From NCBI GenBank assembly GCA_944389985.1, contig CALXON010000182.1, positions 1-41,430 of the forward strand: a stretch of 41,430 bases of DNA, read 5' to 3'. The DNA comes from an uncultured Spirochaetaceae bacterium (GTDB taxonomy: Bacteria; Spirochaetota; Spirochaetia; Sphaerochaetales; Sphaerochaetaceae). The notes under the pieces are model-generated. The model was not told where the DNA came from. It saw only the letters and a program-made list of their open reading frames with translations, and ran no database searches. How positions within the stretch are numbered: position 1 is the first letter of the stretch; the number at the start of each line of letters is the position of its first letter. Position numbers and translations under genes: made by a program. Positions 33,210 through 39,681 of the stretch are shown here, piece after piece.

Positions 33210-33790
33210 TGATCGTGGGTCTTACCGGAAAGTCATGCGCGGGAAAGGATCTCTTCGCATCATTCCTGCCTGCTGACAGGTTCTCTGTCATAGATGTCGA
33301 TGCGCTCGGACATGATGCTCTCCTGATGAACAGGGACAGGCTTGTGGAGGCGTTCGGACCGTCCGTCAGAGGCTCCGACGGAAACATAGACCGTAAGGTT
33401 CTCGGCCCAATCGTCTTTTCCGATCCCGGAAAGCTTGAAAAGCTCAACTCAATCACCCATCCCTGGATGGTCAGGGAAGCCCTGTCCAGAGCTGAGAGCG
33501 CGGAGAAGGAAGGCCTCATAGCCGTGATAAACGCTGCGATTCTTGAGCGCATGGGTTTTGTGGAGCACTGCGATGCTGTCATCCTCGTCATCGCACCATA
33601 TGAGAAACGGCTTGAGAGAGCTCTCATGAGGGACGGCCTTACCGAAGAGGCGTTCAAAGCGCGCTCAGATGCCCAGAAGGATATAGGTGAGAGCCTCTTC
33701 TCATCAGGAAAGAGGGTCATAACGATAGTCAACGACAAAGATGACGGGGAACTGAGAAGACAGGCTGAGTTCCTTTCAGCCTCTCTGTAG
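33209..33790 (+). CDS. coaE: Dephospho-CoA kinase
   Basis: Last step of CoA synthesis: phosphorylates the 3'-hydroxyl of dephospho-CoA. 193 residues, family length. It has IVGLTGKSCAGKD at the P-loop, the DVDALGHDAL segment (the family D-D-x-H-like motif), ITHPWMVREAL and an adenylate-kinase-like lid around YEKRLERALMRDGL. The P-loop ends Gly-Lys-Asp, where Ser or Thr is usual; I recall spirochaete CoaE proteins with Gly-Lys-Asn here, so this may be a lineage trait. Its start overlaps the polA stop. Confidence 0.93.
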   Translation: MIVGLTGKSCAGKDLFASFLPADRFSVIDVDALGHDALLMNRDRLVEAFGPSVRGSDGNIDRKVLGPIVFSDPGKLEKLNSITHPWMVREALSRAESAEKEGLIAVINAAILERMGFVEHCDAVILVIAPYEKRLERALMRDGLTEEAFKARSDAQKDIGESLFSSGKRVITIVNDKDDGELRRQAEFLSASL

Positions 33791-33796
33791 TATAAT
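33791..33796 (+). promoter_or_regulatory. Candidate -10 box for a small RNA after coaE
   Basis: A perfect TATAAT starts directly after the coaE stop and would start transcription near 33803, at the foot of the first hairpin. No clear -35 box. Confidence 0.35.
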
Positions 33797-33802
33797 TTGA
33801 GA

Positions 33803-33827
33803 AGGAAAGGGATTTTGTTCCTTTCCT
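33803..33827 (+). other. Hairpin after coaE, no T-run
   Basis: Stem AGGAAAGGGA (33803-33812) with TTCCTTTCCT (33818-33827), 10 bp including one G-T pair, loop TTTTG. GATATC follows instead of a T-run, so it is not a standard terminator. It stands directly before hairpin motif copy B. Confidence 0.7.
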
Positions 33828-33829
33828 GA

Positions 33830-33873
33830 TATCAATGTTACGGGCCATGGTTTAGCCTGTGCGGCCATGGCCT
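33830..33873 (+). ncRNA. Hairpin motif copy B: conserved leader and loop
   Basis: Leader TATCAATGTT (33830-33839), stem GGCCATGG (33843-33850) with CCATGGCC (33865-33872), plus a G42-T73 wobble at the base. The loop contains TTAGCCTGTGCGG (33852-33864). Leader and loop are identical to copy A at 14611, while the stem sequence is wholly different yet fully paired. Only scattered T follow. Function unknown. Confidence 0.55.
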
Positions 33874-33890
33874 TTCAGCTTAGTCTTTTC

Positions 33891-33920
33891 TCGACAAGTC
33901 TGTATCTGCTGTGTTATTCT
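33891..33920 (+). promoter_or_regulatory. Promoter of the gene at 33939
   Basis: TCGACA (33891-33896), 18 bp, then the extended -10 TGTTATTCT (33912-33920). Confidence 0.5.
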
Positions 33921-33938
33921 TTTCAAAGAGGCGGAACA

Positions 33939-34967
33939 ATGGGCAGGAAAACTAGGATCGTATTGCTTTCGGTTACCACAGTTCTTGCGGTAGTGACATT
34001 CATAGCTATGCTCGCGGTGAGACCGGGAACTGAAAGTCAGGTTCTTGAGGCTGCAAGGGAAAGGCAGCAGGAACCTCTTCTGTCCGTTTCCGAACCGCTT
34101 GAGACAGACGTGAAGACTCTGTCGGATGAGGAGCGTATGGCTGAGAAGGTCAGAGAGCTTCTTCTCTCTGATGAGGCTTTCATAGCGTCTCTCTCCTCTT
34201 CCATCGAATTCATTGTTCCTGAGTATGTGACTGAGTGGGTTGAGAGTGATGAGGCTGCGGCCATCCTTGATGATCTTCAGGAAAGAGGGGTTTCTGAGGC
34301 AGTCTCAAGAATAGTCACCGAGGAGAACATAAACGAGATCGCGGCCGTTGTCGCCTCGAAGCTCGGAACGGATGATGCAGGTGTCTACAAGGATGCGACT
34401 GACAGGGTAGTCTCGATCATCGCAGGTTCTCTTGTTATTCCTGAGCTTCAGAAAAAAGCTGTCGAGGAAGCGGTCAACGCCTTCTATGCTGACAACAGTG
34501 ACAGGATAGCCTCCGATGTCATCAGAACTGCAGTCGAGGAGTACAGTGCGCTCACGGCAGAGGAGAAGACAGCGCTTCTTGATCTTGTGTCCATCTATGA
34601 CGAGAACCGTGAGGCCATCATCAATGACATCATCAGCATGCTCCCGGAGGATGAGGAGATTGACGCTGAAAAGATAGCAGCAGAGCTTTATGACAAGTAC
34701 AGGGATCAGGTGGCGGAGGATGTAATAGCATATTACATTGATCACTATGGTCTGCCTCAGCCGGCTGCAGAGGCTGAAGCTGAGGAGGAGACTCCTGCTG
34801 TTGAGACTGAGCCGAGTCCGACACTTCCTGCAAAGGAGGCGATCACCGCACCTGTGTTCTCATCTGAGCCGGCAGTCGCTCCGGGCGCTTCCCAGGAGGA
34901 TTACAACAGAGCCCGTGAGAGCATGAGGGCAAAGGAGCTTGAGCGCCTCTCCGCATTCATCAATTAA
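33939..34967 (+). CDS. Acidic membrane-anchored protein of unknown function
   Basis: 342 residues, not recognised. One N-terminal membrane helix (about residues 6-27, IVLLSVTTVLAVVTFIAMLAV) after Arg/Lys residues suggests an inner-membrane anchor with the rest outside the cytoplasm. The body is acidic and helical (SLSSSIEFIVPEYVTEWVE, AIINDIISMLPEDEEIDAEK). A Pro/Glu/Ala-rich low-complexity stretch follows (about 280-325) and then a charged C-terminal helix. The ATG at 33939 is chosen because GAGGCGG lies just upstream; the in-frame ATG at 33867 falls in hairpin copy B. It overlaps kamA tail to tail by 8 bp. Confidence 0.72.
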   Translation: MGRKTRIVLLSVTTVLAVVTFIAMLAVRPGTESQVLEAARERQQEPLLSVSEPLETDVKTLSDEERMAEKVRELLLSDEAFIASLSSSIEFIVPEYVTEWVESDEAAAILDDLQERGVSEAVSRIVTEENINEIAAVVASKLGTDDAGVYKDATDRVVSIIAGSLVIPELQKKAVEEAVNAFYADNSDRIASDVIRTAVEEYSALTAEEKTALLDLVSIYDENREAIINDIISMLPEDEEIDAEKIAAELYDKYRDQVAEDVIAYYIDHYGLPQPAAEAEAEEETPAVETEPSPTLPAKEAITAPVFSSEPAVAPGASQEDYNRARESMRAKELERLSAFIN

Positions 34968-35991
34968 GAGGATCAGGATACCTTCTCGTATCACCTTCAG
35001 GGGTCGTGAATATATATTCGCGGCCCTCTTTTCCTATCAGATGGTTTTCAGTGAGGATCACCTTTCCGCCCCCGTCGGGAAGGTCTATCGTGTACTGGGG
35101 CATGCCGAGACCTGAAAGCTCTGTTCTCATCTTCTTCTCGATCTCAAGTCCCTTTTCGACAGGGACTCTGAGGTGCTGTGTTCCCCTCACAAGATCACCC
35201 TGGAAGAGGTAGTATGGCTTGATCCTGTTGTAGAGCAGTCTGTTACAGAGCTCTATGAGTGTGTCAGCATCGTCATTGACTCCACGGAGAAGCACTGTCT
35301 GATTCATTGCAGGAATTCCGAGATCGAGAAATCCGTTCACTGCCCTGACCGCATCCTCAGTCAGTTCTGCGGGGTGGTTGAACTGTGTCATGAGGTAGAA
35401 CGGCGCTCCTGTCTGGTTCTTCCGTATGATGCTGAAAAGGCTGTCAGTGAAACGCTCCGGACATACTGCCACCGCACGCGTGCAGAATCTGAGGATCCCA
35501 GACGGAGCATGTGCTTTGAACGTACTCAGAAGATGATCCAGCCTCTCATCTGAGAGGGTGAACATATCGCCACCGGTGAGGAGGATCTCCTTCACCTCCC
35601 TGTGATTCTCCACATAGACTGCGGCTTTCTCTATCTCCTCTCCGGTAGCAGGACCTGTGAGAGTTCCTGTGAACCGTCTTCTGAAACAATGCCTGCAGTA
35701 TGAGAAGCATCTGTCCGTCACAAGGAAGGCCACTCTGTTGTGATAGCGGTGGATGAGTCTGCTCTCATTCTCATGTTTCTCCTCAAGAAGGGGATCCATG
35801 GTACCATCCGTGTCGGTATTCTCCAGCGCATCAGGAACGAACTGCTTTCTTATTGCGGGGATGCTGAGCATTGATGCCATATGATCTGAGATGAGAAGCG
35901 GGAGGGTGTTCTTGCCATCCTCCTTCCATCTCCTCTCGCTTTCAGTGAGATCAATGAGCTTTTCCAGTTCCTTCTCTGATGTGACCGGCAT
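34960..35991 (-). CDS. KamA/EpmB family lysine 2,3-aminomutase (radical SAM, PLP)
   Basis: Converts lysine to beta-lysine by radical chemistry. With the start at 35991 it has 343 residues, with the iron-sulfur triad C95, C99, C102 (CFSYCRHC), the SAM-binding LLTGGD (137-142), and the PLP lysine in LPDGGGK (K300). This is near the size of EpmB (E. coli YjeK) and shorter than clostridial KamA, so either EF-P modification or lysine use is possible; no epmA or efp gene is near. The frame could start at 36057, but the ATG at 35991 follows an extended -10 TGGTATAAA by six bases and leaves room for the divergent MFS promoter. Confidence 0.88.
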   Translation of the reverse strand: MPVTSEKELEKLIDLTESERRWKEDGKNTLPLLISDHMASMLSIPAIRKQFVPDALENTDTDGTMDPLLEEKHENESRLIHRYHNRVAFLVTDRCFSYCRHCFRRRFTGTLTGPATGEEIEKAAVYVENHREVKEILLTGGDMFTLSDERLDHLLSTFKAHAPSGILRFCTRAVAVCPERFTDSLFSIIRKNQTGAPFYLMTQFNHPAELTEDAVRAVNGFLDLGIPAMNQTVLLRGVNDDADTLIELCNRLLYNRIKPYYLFQGDLVRGTQHLRVPVEKGLEIEKKMRTELSGLGMPQYTIDLPDGGGKVILTENHLIGKEGREYIFTTPEGDTRRYPDPLN

Positions 35992-35997
35992 GCGGAT

Positions 35998-36006
35998 TTT
36001 ATACCA
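35998..36006 (-). promoter_or_regulatory. Extended -10 promoter of the aminomutase gene; leaderless layout
   Basis: The minus strand reads TGGTATAAA, ending six bases before the ATG at 35991. No Shine-Dalgarno. It supports the internal start codon. Confidence 0.5.
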
Positions 36007-36042
36007 CCGAGCCCCGGAGCTCTGCAAGCGGATTATCCTTTC

Positions 36043-36051
36043 TGTTATACT
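36043..36051 (+). promoter_or_regulatory. Extended -10 promoter of the MFS gene; leaderless layout
   Basis: TGTTATACT ends six bases before the ATG at 36058. No Shine-Dalgarno. Back to back with the aminomutase promoter, about 36 bp apart. Confidence 0.55.
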
Positions 36052-36057
36052 CAGCAT

Positions 36058-37341
36058 ATGGCAAATGAAAAAAAGAGCCTCTCCGGCTATTATGTTACGA
36101 CATTCCTCATCGGTCTCGGTTTCTTCACAATGGGCCTGATGGATCCTCTGTATGACAACTATGTTCCGATGTTCCTTGGAAACTACATTAAGTCATCGGC
36201 AGTCATAGGCGCAGTGATGACGCTGGACAATGTGCTGGCGGTCTTCCTCATTCCTGTCTTCTCCGCGCTTTCCGACAGGACAAGGACGAGGATCGGAAGG
36301 CGTATGCCGTATATAATCACATTGCTGCCGCTTACGGCTGTATTCTTCGCTCTCGTGCCGTTCTCGGCTCTGGAATCACTTGCTTTTCTTATCGTGACGG
36401 TATTCATGCTTAACATCTTCAAGCAGGCTGTGCGCGGTCCTGTCGTCGCTCTGATGCCTGATATGGTTCCTGCTGATCTGAGAAGCGAGGCGAACGGAGT
36501 CATAAACACGATGGGAGGACTTGCCACCATACTCGGTACTGTCGTGCTTGCAAGGCTCATGGATGTTAAGGTATTCGTTCCGGGCTACGGGGAATCGGAC
36601 AGGATACTTGCATTCCCAGTGGCATCTGTCTTCGTCATCATCGCGGTCGTGCTTCTCTTCATCTTCGTCAAGGAGAGGAAAGGAAAGGGAGAAGGCGAGG
36701 AGAAGGAGAAAAAGGAGCCTCTTCTCAAAAGCCTCAAGGCTATCTTCAGCGAGGGTGACAAGAGCGCTCTCTTCATCCTGCTCTCACTTCTTTCATGGTT
36801 CATCGCGTATCAGGGAATATTGCCGTTCATAGGTATCTATACAGTCACTGAGCTCGGTACCAGTGCAGGAACCGCAGCCCTCTCGTCCGGTATGGTGGGC
36901 ATCGCCTATGCGATATTCGCCGTTCCTTCAGGAAAGTTCGCCCACAAACATGGCAGGAAGAAGACGATAAGGATGGCTCTCGCCGCGATAGTCGTGGTCC
37001 TTCTCCTTGTATTCCTCCATGGAACACTTACAAAGAGTCTTGATCCTTCATTCCGTCTCATATCGTTCTGGATCCTGCTCTTCCTCTTCGGTATCTTCTG
37101 GGTCACCGTTGTCACGAACTCCTTCCCGATGCTCTGGCAGATGGCTGATTACTCAACCATCGGTGTCTACACAGGTGCATACTATTTCTTCTCGCAGATG
37201 GCATCGATCATCGCACCTCCGCTTGCAGGCGGTTCGATAGACCTTTTCGGCTATCCTGCACTGTTCATTTTCGGCCTTGTGTTCATGCTCGCGGCATTCT
37301 TCCTGATGGGCAATGTCACAAGAGGAGAGGCTGAGGACTGA
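36058..37341 (+). CDS. MFS / SLC45-like transporter
   Basis: An inner-membrane secondary transporter of 427 residues with 12 predicted membrane segments and a charged central loop (KERKGKGEGEEKEKKE, about residues 204-219). GLGFFTMGLMDPLYDNYVP and SALSDRTRTRIGRRMPYI in the first loop resemble the SLC45/GPH-like group, many members of which move sugars with a cation. LMPDMVPADLRSEANGVINTMGG is the conserved central segment. Substrate unknown. It is divergent from the aminomutase gene, and both look leaderless. Confidence 0.9.
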   Translation: MANEKKSLSGYYVTTFLIGLGFFTMGLMDPLYDNYVPMFLGNYIKSSAVIGAVMTLDNVLAVFLIPVFSALSDRTRTRIGRRMPYIITLLPLTAVFFALVPFSALESLAFLIVTVFMLNIFKQAVRGPVVALMPDMVPADLRSEANGVINTMGGLATILGTVVLARLMDVKVFVPGYGESDRILAFPVASVFVIIAVVLLFIFVKERKGKGEGEEKEKKEPLLKSLKAIFSEGDKSALFILLSLLSWFIAYQGILPFIGIYTVTELGTSAGTAALSSGMVGIAYAIFAVPSGKFAHKHGRKKTIRMALAAIVVVLLLVFLHGTLTKSLDPSFRLISFWILLFLFGIFWVTVVTNSFPMLWQMADYSTIGVYTGAYYFFSQMASIIAPPLAGGSIDLFGYPALFIFGLVFMLAAFFLMGNVTRGEAED

Positions 37342-37371
37342 TTATCTTCAAGAGATTAGGTTCCGATGTCT

Positions 37372-37399
37372 TTGAAAATGACGCTGTTGGGGTTATTAT
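37372..37399 (+). promoter_or_regulatory. Promoter of the CBS-ACT/Smr operon
   Basis: TTGAAA (37372-37377), 16 bp, TATTAT (37394-37399). The Shine-Dalgarno AAGGAGG precedes the ATG at 37418. Confidence 0.6.
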
Positions 37400-37417
37400 T
37401 CAGTTAAGGAGGCATTA

Positions 37418-38062
37418 ATGATCATAGCTAGGCGCATGACCCGCAATCCTGTTACAGCTACTCCTGATATGTCGGTAGGAGAAGCATCTGATCTGATGAA
37501 GAGGGAGAAGATCCACAGACTCCCCGTACTCGATAAAGACAAGAATCTGGTAGGTGTCGTGACCGAGAAAGACGTTCTGCACGCATCTCCGTCTCCCGCT
37601 TCCAGCCTTTCAATACATGAGATGGCATACCTCCTTTCAAAGCTGAAGGTGAAGGATCTCATGACCCGTGATGTCGTGACGATCACGGAGGATACGACAG
37701 TGGAGGAAGCTGCGAGACTGATGGTTGATCAGGATCTTTCCTGTCTTCCTGTCGTACAGGGCACAAAGCTTGTCGGAATCGTGACAAAGAGTGATATGTT
37801 CCGCATCCTTCTCGAGCTCTTCGGTGCAAGGCACTACGGAGTGAGAATGTCCTTCCTCGTAGAGGACAAGCCCGGAACGATTGCAAAGATAAGTGCTGTG
37901 CTTGCCGACAAGGGCCTTGATATCGTATCCTTCGGTACATTCACAGGAACCGATCCCACGAACGCGATCTGTACGATCAAGGTGCAGGGATGCACGAAGG
38001 CGGAGCTTCTGGATCTGATGAAGCCGCTGGTTGCCGAGGTTCTTGATATCAGAGAAGCTTGA
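37418..38062 (+). CDS. CBS-CBS-ACT regulatory protein (AcuB-like)
   Basis: 214 residues: two CBS domains (about 1-60 and 75-130, with MTRNPVTATPDMSVGEA and MTRDVVTITEDTTVEEAARLM) followed by an ACT-like domain (about 140-210, VEDKPGTIAKISAVLADKGLDIVS). CBS pairs bind adenine nucleotides and ACT domains bind amino acids or similar ligands, so this is probably a cytoplasmic sensor without its own catalytic part. The layout matches AcuB of Bacillus, but the acetoin genes are absent here. Five bases separate it from the Smr gene. Confidence 0.88.
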   Translation: MIIARRMTRNPVTATPDMSVGEASDLMKREKIHRLPVLDKDKNLVGVVTEKDVLHASPSPASSLSIHEMAYLLSKLKVKDLMTRDVVTITEDTTVEEAARLMVDQDLSCLPVVQGTKLVGIVTKSDMFRILLELFGARHYGVRMSFLVEDKPGTIAKISAVLADKGLDIVSFGTFTGTDPTNAICTIKVQGCTKAELLDLMKPLVAEVLDIREA

Positions 38063-38067
38063 GGCAG

Positions 38068-39405
38068 ATGAAAGGAAAGAAGAAGACAAGGGCGGCCGAT
38101 ATAAAGCGCCGCCTTATTGATGATGAGAGGGAACCTTCTCCGTTTGCAGGCATAAAGCTTGTGGAGAAGAAGGAAGAAGAGAAGAAACCAAAGGTAAAAC
38201 CTGCTCCCTCAAAACCGAAAAAACCCTCTGAAATAGTCCAGGGCTATGATCCTTCATCATCATTTGCCGATATTCTCTATTCATTCGAACATACAGGCAA
38301 TCCATACTCGATGCCCGCCCCGAAACGGGGAGAGATGAAGAAGCCCGAGGTTGATTTCGGCACGATCCTTGACCAGTGGGAGGGGCGCGGAAAGAAGAAG
38401 CCTGAGCATAAGGCGGTGGAGACGAAGAAGAGCACATACAGTCCCACACGTTCCTTCGGTGATATCCTTGACAGCTTTGAAGGCAGGAAGCCGTCAGTGA
38501 AGAAGGAAAGCATTTCACCAGATAAGGCAGAGGAAGAAATTCCGAAAGACACGCTCTTCAGGGAAAAGGAGGAGGATGATGTCGTCTCATCATCTGTCTC
38601 ATGGACGATCTTCGGAGGAAGGAATGAGGAGTTCAGAAGGCCGGAACCTGAGAAGAAGGAAGAGAAGGCTGAGGAGACTCCAGTAAAGGAAGAGAAAAGA
38701 AAACCTCTATATAAACCGTCAAAGTCATTTGCGGACATTCTCTCTGAGTATGAGGGAGAGAGAAAGACCGTGGAGACTTCTGTTCCTTCTGTTAAGGAAG
38801 ATCCTGTTGTCAGAGATATGCCGGAGGAGAAACCTCTTTCGGAGAATCTCTTCAGGACTCCATCAGACGGAGAGAAGAGGTCAGAGGGAGTCGCGTGGTC
38901 AGTCTTCGGCGGTAATGAGAGAAAACCGGAGAGAAAGACAGAAGAGGCTGAGAGCAAGCCTGAACCGGTTTCTGAGAAGGTTCCTGTCAGACATTACAAG
39001 GCTGAGAAACCATTTTCCACTATACTCAGTGAGTATGAGACAAAGGACAGGGAGAAGACCTTTGACGAGTATCTGAAGGAGAAGGGGGATGGTGAGAGAA
39101 AGCCTGCGGTGATCACGATATCAAAGCTGCGTACAATGCCTCCACAGGCAACGCTTGATCTCCATGGTGATACCGTGAAGGAAGCTGAGGATGAGGTGAG
39201 ACGGTTTCTCTCGGAGTGTGTTGAGAACAGACTCAGAAAGATATCCATAATAACGGGAAAAGGGCTCCACAGTGAGGATGGAGTAGGTGTTCTCAGACAG
39301 ACTGCCCTGAGAATTCTTGATGAGAGCGGTATTGTGAGTGAGATCTCAAGCGCTCCGTCATCAGCCGGCGGCTCCGGAGCGCTCTGGATAATTCTTAAAG
39401 CTTAG
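38068..39405 (+). CDS. Smr-domain protein with repeated linear motifs in a disordered N-terminus
   Basis: 445 residues. The C-terminal Smr domain (about 360-445) has LDLHG (363-367), TGKGLHS and GVLR, the nuclease-type motifs of MutS2-like Smr proteins acting on branched nucleic acid or stalled ribosomes. The first 350 residues are Lys/Glu/Pro-rich and look disordered, but carry two repeated motifs. Motif 1, FxxILxx[FYW]E, is at 66, 97, 130, 221 and 316. Motif 2, V[SA]W[TS][IV]FGG, is at 177 and 275, each preceded by an LFR tripeptide (163 and 261). They look like partner-binding sites. The ATG at 38068 is favoured; the in-frame start at 38059 overlaps the upstream stop. Confidence 0.85.
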   Translation: MKGKKKTRAADIKRRLIDDEREPSPFAGIKLVEKKEEEKKPKVKPAPSKPKKPSEIVQGYDPSSSFADILYSFEHTGNPYSMPAPKRGEMKKPEVDFGTILDQWEGRGKKKPEHKAVETKKSTYSPTRSFGDILDSFEGRKPSVKKESISPDKAEEEIPKDTLFREKEEDDVVSSSVSWTIFGGRNEEFRRPEPEKKEEKAEETPVKEEKRKPLYKPSKSFADILSEYEGERKTVETSVPSVKEDPVVRDMPEEKPLSENLFRTPSDGEKRSEGVAWSVFGGNERKPERKTEEAESKPEPVSEKVPVRHYKAEKPFSTILSEYETKDREKTFDEYLKEKGDGERKPAVITISKLRTMPPQATLDLHGDTVKEAEDEVRRFLSECVENRLRKISIITGKGLHSEDGVGVLRQTALRILDESGIVSEISSAPSSAGGSGALWIILKA

Positions 39406-39620
39406 CGCTCGCGGTATACGATTCTTCCCTTTGTGAGGTCGTACGGAGAAAGCTCAACCTTGACTGTGTCACCAGGAACGATCCTGATATAGTGCTTTCT
39501 CATCTTGCCTGAAAGATGGGCAAGTATTACGAGCTTGTTGGTAAGCTCAACGCGGAACATCGTGTTCGGGAGGGCTTCCTTTACCACGCCCTCTACTTCA
39601 ATTGCTTCTTCCTTAGCCAT
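39402..39620 (-). CDS. infA: Translation initiation factor IF-1
   Basis: 72 residues, the standard size, one S1/OB-fold domain. [19 protein letters not shown], the [16 protein letters not shown] core and [22 protein letters not shown] match IF-1 throughout. It binds the ribosomal A site during initiation. The ATG at 39620 ([11 protein letters not shown]) has AGGAG five bases upstream; a GTG at 39626 is less likely. It has the best -35/-10 pair in the window. Its stop overlaps the Smr gene stop by a few bases tail to tail. Confidence 0.97.
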   Translation of the reverse strand: MAKEEAIEVEGVVKEALPNTMFRVELTNKLVILAHLSGKMRKHYIRIVPGDTVKVELSPYDLTKGRIVYRER

Positions 39621-39642
39621 TTTCACTCCTAAGACTTGAGAA

Positions 39643-39671
39643 AGTATATGTATGGCAAAGTATTATGTCAA
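39643..39671 (-). promoter_or_regulatory. Consensus promoter of infA
   Basis: On the minus strand TTGACA (39666-39671), exactly 17 bp, then TATACT (39643-39648). A near-perfect housekeeping promoter. Confidence 0.85.
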
Positions 39672-39681
39672 TAAAACGGTA

